Shown one piece after another: positions 42,365 to 50,868 of a stretch of DNA of 64,000 nucleotides (position 1 is the stretch's first letter; each line of letters begins with the position of its first letter). The stretch comes from Levilactobacillus acidifarinae DSM 19394 = JCM 15949. Lineage in GTDB: Bacteria; Bacillota; Bacilli; Lactobacillales; Lactobacillaceae. The position numbers and the translations under genes were made by a program. The notes beneath the pieces were generated by a model, which made no database searches, had not been told where the DNA came from, and worked only from the letters and a program-made list of their open reading frames with translations. The stretch spans positions 1-64,000 of the forward strand of contig NZ_AZDV01000015.1 in assembly GCF_001434835.1 (NCBI RefSeq), written 5' to 3'.

Positions 42365-45055
42365 GTGAAAAAAGCAACCTATTTAACAGAATCAAAGACG
42401 GGTAATCAATTTTACGATATTAAAAAAGTCGCTATGGATCACGGCGTTGACTTGGAAACTTTGCCCTATACAATTAGAGTTTTGTTGGAAAATGTAGTTC
42501 GAAATAGTCATGACGAAGATTTAGAGAACAACGTTCAGGACGTCTTAAATTGGGAAAAGAATGCGGATAAAACGGTAGATTTTTATCCGTCACGCATTAT
42601 TTTGCAAGATTTGACGGGGGTACCAGCAATTGTCGATTTAGCTTCACTGCGAAGTGCTTCTGAAAAAATGGGAATGAGTCCGGAAAAAATTAATCCAGAA
42701 ATTCCAGTAGATTTAGTGGTTGATCACTCTGTTCAAATTGATAAAGCCGGCAACGCGGCAGCCTTTGCTTACAACACGAAAAAGGAATTTGAACGGAATC
42801 ATGAACGTTATGAAATGATTAAGTGGGCGCAAAATTCTTTTAAGAATTTTCATGCAGTGGCACCAGATACTGGAATTATTCATCAGATTAACTTGGAATA
42901 TTTATCACCGATTGTTCAGAAAAAAGTGGTCGATGGTGCAACGTTGCTTTATCCCGATAGTGTATTTGGAACAGATTCTCATACCACTATGATTAATGGG
43001 ATCGGGGTCCTTGGTTGGGGTGTTGGTGGAATTGAAGCCGAAGCAGCCATGCTGGGGACAGCTTCAAGTTTTCTAATTCCAAAAGTTGTGGGGGTTCAAC
43101 TGACAGGAAAACTGCCATCTGGCGTGGTAGCAACGGATCTTGCCTTAACGATTACCAATCGATTACGACAAACTAACTTAGTTGGTAAGTTTGTTGAATA
43201 CTTTGGCACAGGTTATGAACAGCTAACTGTTGCAGATCGAGCAACTATTGCGAATATGTCGCCAGAGTATGGGTCAACTTGTGGCTACTTCCCATTTGAT
43301 CAACACGCAACGGATTACTTGGAATTGACGGGACGCGATGCTGATCAAATTAAATTAGTTAATGAATACTTACATAACAATGATTTGTACTATCAAGCTG
43401 ACGAGCAGGATAAAATTCAATACTCTGAAGTGATTAAAATTGATTTATCGAAGGTGACGACAAGCGTTGTCGGGCCTAAACGTCCACAAGACTTGGTTAA
43501 GTTGAATGATGTTCCTCAAGCCTTTGCGGAATCCATCTCAGCGCCCAATGGTAATCATGGATTTGGGTTAGAGCCACAAGCGCTTGACAATCATGAAGAA
43601 GTGACATTAAGCACCGGTGAAACGGTCGACGTTCAGGCGGGAGATATTCTACTATCCGCGATTACGAGTTGCACGAATACGTCTAACCCAACGGTTTTGA
43701 TTGGGGCAGCTTTGTTAGCAAAAAAGGCAGTAGAAAAGGGAATGAAGATTCCCGCCAAGTTAAAACATTCTTTTGCACCTGGTTCTCAAGCCGTCAAAGA
43801 ATATCTGGAAGCGGCTGGATTATTAACTTACCTTGATCAGTTAGGGTTTAACATTGTTGCTTTTGGTTGCACGACTTGTATTGGAAATTCCGGGAAATTA
43901 GATCCAGCCTTGGAAGAGCTGATTGCTCGACGGAAGGATTTAGTCACGGTGGCCGTAGAGAGTGGTAATCGTAACTTCGAAAGTCGGGTTCACCCTAACA
44001 TTAAGTCGAATTACTTAGCTTCGCCTATCTTAGTTGTGGCGTACTCGCTGGCAGGAAATGTCCGGGTTGATTTACAGAAGGACCCAATTGGAAAAGATCA
44101 AAATGGTCAGGATGTTTATCTGAAAGATATTTGGCCATCTACTGAGGAAATTAATCAGTATGAAAAGAAATACGTTTCGACGGCTATCTATCGGAAGGTT
44201 TATAACGACATTTTCAAAGGAACCAAGGAATGGAATGAACTGAAGGTTGGTCATTCGGCTACGTTTGATTGGGATGACCAGTCTACGTATATTGCTAATC
44301 CGCCGTACTTTGATGATCAGATTAAACATATTAACAAACTGCCACGCTTTAAGAATATGCGGGTCTTAGCTAAAGTTGCCGATTCCGTGACGACGGACCA
44401 TATTTCCCCTGCCGGAGCTATTTTGAAATCTACGCCGGCCGGACAGTACCTGACCAAAAAGGGGTTATCCGAAGTTGATTTTAATACCTATGGTAGTCGG
44501 CGAGGTAACCATCACGTTATGGTTCGAGGAACGTTAGCCAACTACAGTCTGCATAATCAATTGGCGAACGGCAAGCAAGGCGGTTTCACTAATTACCTAC
44601 CTGAAAACAAATTAACCACCATTTATGAAGCCAGTCAGAAGTATCAAGCGGCAGAAACGGAATTACTGGTGATTGCCGGTAAGGACTATGGCATGGGATC
44701 TTCTCGTGATTGGGCGGCCAAGGGTGTGAAACTCTTGGGGGTTAAAGCCGTAATTGCCGAATCCTTCGAACGGATTCATCGGTCTAATCTGGTCATGATG
44801 GGAGTAGTTCCTCTGCAATTTAAAGCGGGAGAAAGTGCGGAAACGCTTGGTCTAACAGGAAAAGAAACGTATGATATCGCTATTCCAGATAACTTGAAAC
44901 CAGATCAGGATATTCAGGTCACGGCAGTGGATGACCATGGCAATACGACAACCTTTACAACGACACTACGGTTTGACTCACAAGACGATATTGATGATTA
45001 TCGTTTCGGTGGTATCTTGAATAAGGTCCTCGATCGGAAAGTCAACGAAGATTAG
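42365..45055 (+). CDS. acnA: Aconitate hydratase A
   Basis: [4Fe-4S] aconitase interconverting citrate, cis-aconitate and isocitrate. The 896 residues match the AcnA/IRP family length. The three cluster cysteines are at about 436 (AITSCTNTSNP), 502 and 505 (GCTTCIGNSG). The C-terminal swivel domain carries GKDYGMGSSRDWAAKG and ESFERIHRSNLVMMGVVPL. Codon use is much more AT-rich than that of neighbours on either side, a sign of recent transfer. The GTG start has GAAGGAAG upstream. It is followed after 16 bases by an AEC permease. Many lactobacilli lack a complete TCA cycle, so its likely job here is to connect isocitrate or aconitate with citrate lyase. Confidence 0.96.
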   Translation: MKKATYLTESKTGNQFYDIKKVAMDHGVDLETLPYTIRVLLENVVRNSHDEDLENNVQDVLNWEKNADKTVDFYPSRIILQDLTGVPAIVDLASLRSASEKMGMSPEKINPEIPVDLVVDHSVQIDKAGNAAAFAYNTKKEFERNHERYEMIKWAQNSFKNFHAVAPDTGIIHQINLEYLSPIVQKKVVDGATLLYPDSVFGTDSHTTMINGIGVLGWGVGGIEAEAAMLGTASSFLIPKVVGVQLTGKLPSGVVATDLALTITNRLRQTNLVGKFVEYFGTGYEQLTVADRATIANMSPEYGSTCGYFPFDQHATDYLELTGRDADQIKLVNEYLHNNDLYYQADEQDKIQYSEVIKIDLSKVTTSVVGPKRPQDLVKLNDVPQAFAESISAPNGNHGFGLEPQALDNHEEVTLSTGETVDVQAGDILLSAITSCTNTSNPTVLIGAALLAKKAVEKGMKIPAKLKHSFAPGSQAVKEYLEAAGLLTYLDQLGFNIVAFGCTTCIGNSGKLDPALEELIARRKDLVTVAVESGNRNFESRVHPNIKSNYLASPILVVAYSLAGNVRVDLQKDPIGKDQNGQDVYLKDIWPSTEEINQYEKKYVSTAIYRKVYNDIFKGTKEWNELKVGHSATFDWDDQSTYIANPPYFDDQIKHINKLPRFKNMRVLAKVADSVTTDHISPAGAILKSTPAGQYLTKKGLSEVDFNTYGSRRGNHHVMVRGTLANYSLHNQLANGKQGGFTNYLPENKLTTIYEASQKYQAAETELLVIAGKDYGMGSSRDWAAKGVKLLGVKAVIAESFERIHRSNLVMMGVVPLQFKAGESAETLGLTGKETYDIAIPDNLKPDQDIQVTAVDDHGNTTTFTTTLRFDSQDDIDDYRFGGILNKVLDRKVNED

Positions 45056-45071
45056 GCCGGAGGCGACAAAA

Positions 45072-45992
45072 ATGATTGGAACTTTGATTTTCGCGTTACT
45101 TCCCATCGTTGTAACTATTGCGTTGGGGATGTACGCTGCAAAAATTGGCGATTTTGGAGAAAAAGATAGTCAAAAGTTAACTCATTTAGTTCTGCACTAT
45201 GCCTTACCCATGAATATTTTTGCGGGAATCTGGGGGACACCACGAAAAGTGATCATTGCAGATATTCCGTTGGCTTGCTGGATTGTTGTGGGGATGCTAG
45301 GTTCTTATCTTCTGGTTTGGTTCTTCTTGAAAAAAGTACGTCATGTTGATGAATCAATTTCCGTTTTACGGGCGCTATCAATTGCGGATCCATCTGTTCC
45401 ATTTATTGGATCAGCCATTTTACCACTGCTATTTGCTGAATCCATTGCTTCAATTGATATTGGGATTAGTACTTTAATGATTAACGTTGTCCTGTTGCCA
45501 ATCATATTTGCACAGATGGCCTCCATTAGTGGGGAACATGTTACGTTTGGTGCGCGAGTTAAACAGACTTTGAAGAAACCACTAGTTTTTTCGGCGCTGT
45601 CAGCATTTATTCTCTCTATGCTGGGATTACAAATTCCAGAACAACTCGTTAACACGTTTACGGTTTTAGGGAAGTCTTCAGGTGGTTTAGCAATGTTCGC
45701 AACGGGGATTATTCTTTATAGCCGGGATTTGAAGTTGACGCGTCAAATTACAATCAATACGTTAGCCAAAAATATTGTCGTACCTTGTGTGATTTGGGGA
45801 CTGATGGTGCTTCTACGAATGCCAGATGATGTTATCCGGGTCGCCGTTGTCACGTTAGCCATTCCAACGGCAACGATGCCAACCAGTTTAGCAATCAAGT
45901 ACAAGTCTGGGGAAGCCGAAATGGCGTCAACTCAATTCTATACGACAATCTTTGCGGTCGTTTCTTTGAGTTTCTTCATGTTAATTCTCTAG
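45072..45992 (+). CDS. AEC family transporter (malate permease-like)
   Basis: A 306-residue membrane protein with about 8-10 helices of the auxin efflux carrier family, which includes lactic acid bacterial malate permeases. Typical stretches are the N-terminal LPIVVTIALGMYAAKIGDF and the C-terminal VAVVTLAIPTATMPTSLAIKYKSGEAEMASTQFYTTIFAV. It lies 16 bases after acnA with an AGGCG site, shares its lower GC content and is probably co-transcribed with it. A role in import or export of isocitrate, aconitate, malate or citrate is inferred from this pairing. Confidence 0.87.
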   Translation: MIGTLIFALLPIVVTIALGMYAAKIGDFGEKDSQKLTHLVLHYALPMNIFAGIWGTPRKVIIADIPLACWIVVGMLGSYLLVWFFLKKVRHVDESISVLRALSIADPSVPFIGSAILPLLFAESIASIDIGISTLMINVVLLPIIFAQMASISGEHVTFGARVKQTLKKPLVFSALSAFILSMLGLQIPEQLVNTFTVLGKSSGGLAMFATGIILYSRDLKLTRQITINTLAKNIVVPCVIWGLMVLLRMPDDVIRVAVVTLAIPTATMPTSLAIKYKSGEAEMASTQFYTTIFAVVSLSFFMLIL

Positions 45993-46002
45993 TAGTTAAA
46001 TA

Positions 46003-46038
46003 AAAGAAATCCAGTCTTAAGCGGCTGGATTTCTTTTT
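46003..46038. terminator. Terminator of acnA-AEC, bidirectional
   Basis: A stem AAAGAAATCCAG / CTGGATTTCTTT with T runs on both strands. It also ends the convergent NmrA gene. Confidence 0.88.
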
Positions 46039-46044
46039 GTCTGA

Positions 46045-46932
46045 TTATGATTGTACGTAGACTTGGGCAAATTCCTGAGCAAAATCGGTCAACTTAGTGG
46101 GGCCTAATACGGGCCGGTGAGCCCGATAGTCGGCGTAAAAGTCGTGATCACGTTCGTACGCGGTGGTTTTGACGTACTGGGTCGCAAATTCCGTGGGCAT
46201 GCCGGCTTGGGTGAGGTTAGTCAACATGGTGGCGTCACTGATCTGAACGGCTTTAAGGTCTGGAAGGCCGATGGCGGTTCCTAAACTGGCCGCAACTTCG
46301 GTAAAACTCCGTTCGTCACTAGCCACGTACTGGCTGGTCACACCGGCAGCCGGGGCCGTTAGCGCCTGAGCGACTACGGGGGCGATATCCTGTGGCGCCA
46401 CCCAAGAGTTACGTTGGGTCAGATCGCTGTTGGTGTAAATGACGTGATCGTGTTGAATACTGGTTAGGTTATTGAAGAGGTTATAGAACATCCCGGTCGG
46501 CCGAATGAACGTCAGGTTCACGCCAGAAAGTTCGTGCGTCAAGACGCTTTCGATGATGTTATAGATGTGTAATGAGCCCACCTCAGGTCCCAAGTTGGCG
46601 CCCACACTACTGAGATTGACCACCCGGGTGACGCCAGCCGCCCGTACGGCGTTGGCGTACAAGTCGGCCTGTTGCCGGCCGGCAGCAAAGAGGTCATTGC
46701 CGCCCGTTGCGTTGGTGATCATCAAATAAACGGCGTCGGCGCCGGTAAAGGTCCGGGTCAAAAAGGTCTGGTCGGCAATGCTGCCGATGGCGGGGGTGGC
46801 GCCTAATGCACGGATGGCGGTTTGACGCTGCGGGCTGTGACTGATAACGGTCACGGCGTGGTGGGCGGCAACCAATTGCTGCACTAGGGGACGGTTAATG
46901 TGGCCTAACGAGCCGGTTAAAACAATTTTCAT
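46045..46932 (-). CDS. NmrA-like NAD(P)-binding protein
   Basis: A 295-residue atypical short-chain dehydrogenase of the NmrA/QOR2 type. The N-terminal dinucleotide motif is LTGSLGHINRPLVQQL, and RVVNLSSVGANLG and FIRPTGMFYNL are typical later blocks. Members act as NAD(P)H-dependent quinone oxidoreductases or redox sensors. The ATG at 46932 has AAGGAAG upstream. It is divergent from a TetR gene, with a 20-bp perfect inverted repeat between them, so TetR repression is likely. Confidence 0.85.
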   Translation of the reverse strand: MKIVLTGSLGHINRPLVQQLVAAHHAVTVISHSPQRQTAIRALGATPAIGSIADQTFLTRTFTGADAVYLMITNATGGNDLFAAGRQQADLYANAVRAAGVTRVVNLSSVGANLGPEVGSLHIYNIIESVLTHELSGVNLTFIRPTGMFYNLFNNLTSIQHDHVIYTNSDLTQRNSWVAPQDIAPVVAQALTAPAAGVTSQYVASDERSFTEVAASLGTAIGLPDLKAVQISDATMLTNLTQAGMPTEFATQYVKTTAYERDHDFYADYRAHRPVLGPTKLTDFAQEFAQVYVQS

Positions 46933-46954
46933 AATTGCGGACTTCCTTTTTTAT

Positions 46955-47009
46955 AAAATATAAGTCTATCTTTTAACTGCGACCATTATAAAAGATAGAC
47001 TTATATTTT
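46955..47009. promoter_or_regulatory. Long perfect inverted repeat in the NmrA/TetR divergent region
   Basis: AAAATATAAGTCTATCTTTT (46955-46974) is repeated as its exact complement at 46990-47009, 15 bases apart. It probably forms paired operators for the divergent TetR regulator. Confidence 0.7.
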
Positions 47010-47057
47010 GTCAACGCCTATAATTGACTTAACTAAATTTTACGGAGGTCGTTGCGC

Positions 47058-47654
47058 ATGAAACCTAAAGACGAACAGAAACATCACCGCATTCTCACCG
47101 CCGCCATCACCATTCTGGCGCGGGGCGGGTTAGCGAACTTTTCGACCACTAAGGTGGCCAAACTGGCAGGGGTTCCCCAATCCAACCTCTACATTTATTT
47201 TGCCAACAAACAAGCATTACTAGACGCCGTATACGTAACGACCGTCCACCAACAAAGTGTGGCAGTGACGGCGGCGTTAGAGCCACAGGCGTCTTTGGTC
47301 ACCCAGTTAGCAACCAGCGTGACGGCACTGTATCGGTTTGCCACGGCGTACCCGGAGGCGGCCGGGGTGATTCGGCTGTTAACGGCCGACCAGCAGTTTA
47401 AGCTGATGACGACGGCTAAGGCTGAAGATCCGGCTAATCAGCAAATTCAAACGTTACTGGCGACGGGGGTGCGTCAGGGGATTTTACGACCGGGGGGCCT
47501 TAATTTATTACGGTATTTTCTAACCGATCCGGTGTACCATTACGCGGAGTTACCGCAGAGTGATGAAGCGGGATTACCCGTACTCACCCAAATGATTCTG
47601 GGGGCCGTCCTGCAACCAGACGTTTATCAGCAATGGGTGTTAAACCAGCGATAG
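47058..47654 (+). CDS. TetR family regulator
   Basis: A 198-residue TetR-type repressor with helix-turn-helix TTKVAKLAGVPQSNLYIYFANKQALLDAVY near residues 32-62. The ATG at 47058 has GGAGG nine bases upstream; an in-frame TTG two codons earlier is less likely. It is divergent from the NmrA-like gene and probably controls it and itself through the inverted repeat between them. The four small membrane protein genes start 58 bases downstream and may or may not belong to the same transcript. Confidence 0.88.
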   Translation: MKPKDEQKHHRILTAAITILARGGLANFSTTKVAKLAGVPQSNLYIYFANKQALLDAVYVTTVHQQSVAVTAALEPQASLVTQLATSVTALYRFATAYPEAAGVIRLLTADQQFKLMTTAKAEDPANQQIQTLLATGVRQGILRPGGLNLLRYFLTDPVYHYAELPQSDEAGLPVLTQMILGAVLQPDVYQQWVLNQR

Positions 47655-47712
47655 AACGACCCTTTTTTCGACACGGGTTGGTATGCTAAACTAATTAATG
47701 AGGAGGGATAAC

Positions 47713-48123
47713 ATGCAACGACGAACTTGGGTGACCGCTTTAGCCGGGATCATTGGGCTGGGCGTGATTAGTTTTTTTAGTTTCAACTTGGCTTATAGCT
47801 TGCCCGTTAAGGTGGGCACTTTCGTAGGACTAGTGTTGTGCCTGGGGTACATCCTGTGGTTCTGCCTCAAGGTTGCCCCGACCTACCCGCAGAAGTGGTG
47901 GCAACGTAACTTCCACCCGTTACAGGAACTGGCGGTGGTGATCATCATCGGGGTGTTCTGGCTGATCAGCGATAGCCTAAAAACGCCGCTCACGGCCTTC
48001 TCGTTTAACCTGTGGCACGTGGCGGACTTCATTAGCTGGATGCTGGTGGTCACGACCGGGATCTTAGGGGTGACGCAGGTCGATTACCGGCGGCGCCTCA
48101 AGGGCAGTCGCGAAGATCGGTAG
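47713..48123 (+). CDS. Small membrane protein 1 of 4, unknown
   Basis: A 136-residue protein with four hydrophobic segments (about residues 9-26, 32-51, 71-88 and 100-120) and a basic C-terminus (RRRLKGSREDR). The ATG at 47713 has AGGAGG upstream; the ATG at 47698 precedes that site. It starts a run of four short genes that all encode membrane proteins and all have good ribosome sites, with gaps of 30, 9 and -4 bases. No family recognised. Confidence 0.7.
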   Translation: MQRRTWVTALAGIIGLGVISFFSFNLAYSLPVKVGTFVGLVLCLGYILWFCLKVAPTYPQKWWQRNFHPLQELAVVIIIGVFWLISDSLKTPLTAFSFNLWHVADFISWMLVVTTGILGVTQVDYRRRLKGSREDR

Positions 48124-48153
48124 TCTAACTTAGGGGACGGAGGTAACTTTAAA

Positions 48154-48393
48154 ATGCTTAAATATCATCTCTTCTGGCGAGAAGTGCTCGACCAAGTGGA
48201 ACTGCTGTGGGTCGTGACGATTCCCGTGACGTTCGTGCTTAAGGGCGTGATGGATCTGGTGACGCAAGGCCAGTACTTTTGGTGGCACTACATCCAACTA
48301 TTTGCGGACGTTACGTTGGGTAGTGCGGTGTGTTTCACGCTAACGACGGCGCTGAGTCACTGGTACCGTCACGGCCATTCGAAGACGAAGTAG
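48154..48393 (+). CDS. Small membrane protein 2 of 4, unknown
   Basis: A 79-residue protein with two hydrophobic segments (about residues 14-34 and 48-68) and a basic end (WYRHGHSKTK). The start is at an ATG with GGAGGT upstream. Second in the four-gene run. Confidence 0.68.
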   Translation: MLKYHLFWREVLDQVELLWVVTIPVTFVLKGVMDLVTQGQYFWWHYIQLFADVTLGSAVCFTLTTALSHWYRHGHSKTK

Positions 48394-48402
48394 GGGGATT
48401 TT

Positions 48403-48810
48403 ATGGGGAGAAAATGGCAACGCTGGGGACTTTTGACCACGGGAATTTTATTGCCGGTGGTCGCTAGCGTGCTTCGACAGATTAACGGGGTTAAGTTACA
48501 ACTAGTTCTGGCGATGACGATGCTGGTGGTGAATGTTTACGGCGCTTTGGTGATTAGTGACCCGAAACGCCCCCTGGCCGACTTTGGTTGGGCAAAGCAT
48601 CGGAGTAATGCTTTAGAGTTTTGTACATATTTAGGGCTGGAAATCGTCGTTGCTCTGGGGCTGATCTTCTGGTTACCGTCGCCTCAGTCCGGCGGAATAA
48701 TTGACATCTTAGCGGCGTTTCAATTCTTTTATTCGTCGTTAATTTTGTTAGAGGCCGGGTTCGTTAAAGCGATTCGAACCCGCTACCCGGATGGGGGCCG
48801 GCGCCGATGA
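48403..48810 (+). CDS. Small membrane protein 3 of 4, unknown
   Basis: A 135-residue protein with about four hydrophobic segments (residues 8-24, 30-49, 72-90 and 98-118) and a basic C-terminus ending GGRRR. A GGGGGA ribosome site lies before the ATG. The stop overlaps the start of the next gene (ATGA), so translation is coupled. Confidence 0.7.
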   Translation: MGRKWQRWGLLTTGILLPVVASVLRQINGVKLQLVLAMTMLVVNVYGALVISDPKRPLADFGWAKHRSNALEFCTYLGLEIVVALGLIFWLPSPQSGGIIDILAAFQFFYSSLILLEAGFVKAIRTRYPDGGRRR

Positions 48811-49214
48811 ACCTAACGGAAAAGTTAGCGTGGGGGTTAGCCGTGAGCGTCGGGACGGCCCTGTTTTTTGGTTTTGGCGTCAAGGGGACTTGGTTCGTAC
48901 GACTGCTTTGGACCGGTTTCGTATTGCTGGTCAATGGGAGCGCTGCTGGGATCATTGCGCGTTACTGGGACTGGCTGAGTGATACGCGTCGGACCCATCA
49001 GAGCGATACGGACCGCTTAGATGAATTCTTCTTTACGTACGTCTTATTTATCATTCCAGATATTCTCTTTTTTGGGGTGGCAAGCTCGTGGTTCACCGCC
49101 TTTTTGTGGCGGGTGCTGTGGGACGGAACCATGTTACTCTGTGGCGTGGCCCTGTTACTGGATATGGAGTTCATCTATTATCGAGTCGTGCGCCATCAAC
49201 CACCGCGGCAATAA
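48807..49214 (+). CDS. Small membrane protein 4 of 4, unknown
   Basis: A 135-residue protein with about four hydrophobic segments (residues 8-24, 31-50, 73-92 and 98-122) and an Asp/Arg-rich loop (SDTRRTHQSDTDRLDEF) between the second and third. Last gene of the run, followed by a strong terminator. All four products lack enzymatic motifs; they could form a membrane complex. Confidence 0.7.
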   Translation: MNLTEKLAWGLAVSVGTALFFGFGVKGTWFVRLLWTGFVLLVNGSAAGIIARYWDWLSDTRRTHQSDTDRLDEFFFTYVLFIIPDILFFGVASSWFTAFLWRVLWDGTMLLCGVALLLDMEFIYYRVVRHQPPRQ

Positions 49215-49216
49215 CG

Positions 49217-49258
49217 TAAAAACCGGACCATCCCTGCACGGGGTGATCCGGTTTTTTA
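49217..49258. terminator. Bidirectional terminator after the four-gene run
   Basis: AAAAACCGGA.CATCCC / GGGGTG..CCGGTTTTTT with A and T runs on either side. It also ends the convergent purine permease gene. Confidence 0.85.
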
Positions 49259-49272
49259 GGCAATTAGCCTGA

Positions 49273-50583
49273 TTATTTAGCGTTTAAAATCCAGAGGAAC
49301 AGGACGAAGACGACGGCCAAGCCGTACATCATTGCGCCGACCTCCTTGCCACGCTTAGCGGCAATCATGGTCAGCGGGTAGGTGATGAACCCTAACGCGA
49401 TCCCGTCGGAGATACTGTAGGTCAGCGGCATGCCCAGCACAATCAAGAAGGCGGGAGCGGCTACTTCGAACTTTTCCCAGTGGATGTTCTTTAAGGATTG
49501 GGCCATCAACACCCCGACGATAATCAGGGCGGGCGCGGTGACTTGGCTGGTCACGACGGCCAGCAACGGGGAGAAGAAGGCCCCGAAGATGAACAGAATC
49601 CCGGTGGTGATGGCGGTAAAGCCGGTCCGACCACCCACGGCGATCCCCGCGGAGGATTCCACGAAGGCGCCCATTGGCGAGGTCCCTAACAACGAACCGA
49701 CCACCATGGTACTGGAATCGGCCATCAGGGCTTTCCCAATCCGGGGTAGCTTGTTGTTCTTGACCAGGCCAGCCTGTTCGGCCAACCCGACCAGCGTCCC
49801 GGTGGTGTCAAAGAAGGTGACCAGTAAGAAGGTCAGGACCACCACCATGAGTTGCAGGGAGTTGATGCTGCCGGCGTGGGTCAACCCGACCATGAACGTC
49901 GAACTGATACTTGGGACGCCGGAAATGATTTGATGCGGCATCGGAATCAGCCCGGTGACCAGACCTAAGATCGAGTTGGCAATCATCCCGATGAAGATGG
50001 CTCCGGGAATCCGGGCACTCATCAGAATCAGGGTCACTAACAGGCCGAAGATGGTCAACCAGGTGCTGCCGACGTGTAAGGAACCTAACGTCAAGAAGGT
50101 CGACTTATCAGCTTGAACGATGCCCCCTTCGCTAAGACCGATGAAGGCAATGAACAAGCCAATCCCGGCACTGATGGCCATTTTGAGGTCACGGGGGATG
50201 GCGTCAACCACCTTTTCCCGTAACTTGAAGGCCGTTAAAATCATGAATAAGATGGAGGCCACGAACACCCCGGCCAGCGCCGTTTCCCACGGCACCTTCA
50301 TCCCAATGACCACGGAGTAGGCGAAGAAGGCGTTAATCCCCAGACTCGCGGAAATGGCGATGGGGTAGTTGGCGAGAATCCCCATCAGGAAACATCCAAA
50401 GGCGGAGGCAAAGGCCGTTGCGGTAAACACGGCCCCCTGATTGATCCCAGAAGCCCCTAAGACCTGGGGATTGACGAACAGAATGTAGGCCATGGAGACG
50501 AAGGTGGTTAACCCCGCCAGCATTTCGGTCTTAAAATTCGTTCCGTTTTCCTTAAAGTGAAAATACTCGGCAATTCGTTGCAT
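49273..50583 (-). CDS. NCS2 family purine permease
   Basis: A 436-residue, about 12-14-helix permease of the AzgA/PbuG branch of nucleobase transporters, taking up hypoxanthine, guanine or adenine with protons. Marks are TNFKTEMLAGLTTFVSMAYILFVNP at the N-terminus, ASAFGCFLMGILANYPIAISASLGINAFFAYSVV, and SSAGIAVGGRTGFTAI near residue 310. The start at 50583 follows AAGGAGT by seven bases; a GTG three codons earlier is less likely. Paired PurBox-like sites lie in the leader, indicating PurR control and supporting a purine substrate. Confidence 0.9.
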   Translation of the reverse strand: MQRIAEYFHFKENGTNFKTEMLAGLTTFVSMAYILFVNPQVLGASGINQGAVFTATAFASAFGCFLMGILANYPIAISASLGINAFFAYSVVIGMKVPWETALAGVFVASILFMILTAFKLREKVVDAIPRDLKMAISAGIGLFIAFIGLSEGGIVQADKSTFLTLGSLHVGSTWLTIFGLLVTLILMSARIPGAIFIGMIANSILGLVTGLIPMPHQIISGVPSISSTFMVGLTHAGSINSLQLMVVVLTFLLVTFFDTTGTLVGLAEQAGLVKNNKLPRIGKALMADSSTMVVGSLLGTSPMGAFVESSAGIAVGGRTGFTAITTGILFIFGAFFSPLLAVVTSQVTAPALIIVGVLMAQSLKNIHWEKFEVAAPAFLIVLGMPLTYSISDGIALGFITYPLTMIAAKRGKEVGAMMYGLAVVFVLFLWILNAK

Positions 50584-50609
50584 ACTGTGCACTCCTTAAA
50601 TCAATAGTA

Positions 50610-50642
50610 AAACCCGAACGTTTATTGAAATAGTTCGGGTTT
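50610..50642. promoter_or_regulatory. Inverted PurBox pair upstream of the purine permease
   Basis: AAACCCGAAC and GTTCGGGTTT (perfect 10-bp arms) each contain the PurBox core CCGAAC, facing each other as in PurR-controlled genes. The pair lies about 30-60 bases before the start codon. It could also form an RNA hairpin. Confidence 0.65.
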
Positions 50643-50664
50643 ATTCGTTCTCTCTTTACTTAAG

Positions 50665-50695
50665 TAGTGTATCACACCCACCAAATGATTACAAT
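50665..50695 (-). promoter_or_regulatory. Promoter of the purine permease
   Basis: On the minus strand, a TTGTAA -35 box, 17-base spacer and TACACT -10 box. Confidence 0.5.
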
Positions 50696-50723
50696 TCCGA
50701 ATTACGATTTTTATATAAAAACG

Positions 50724-50736
50724 ATTGTTCGTAAAT
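50724..50736 (-). promoter_or_regulatory. Single PurBox-like site
   Basis: Read on the minus strand, ATTTACGAACAAT fits the AWWWCCGAACWWT PurBox in all but one position. It lies upstream of the predicted promoter. Confidence 0.5.
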
Positions 50737-50765
50737 AGACCGAATGGGTTTAAGGGATTGACCCC

Positions 50766-50837
50766 TTAAAAAAAGCTCGGCACAGTATCACGGTCTACGA
50801 GAAAAATTCGTGAAGACCGTGACGCTGTGCCGAGCCT
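50766..50837 (-). terminator. Very long terminator of the aldo/keto reductase
   Basis: About 22 paired bases (GCTCGGCACAG..TCACGGTCT and complement, two mismatches) with a 17-base loop, ending on the minus strand in seven T. Confidence 0.88.
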
Positions 50838-50868
50838 AATCTAAGTAAGTGGGGACGTGCAAAATCAG

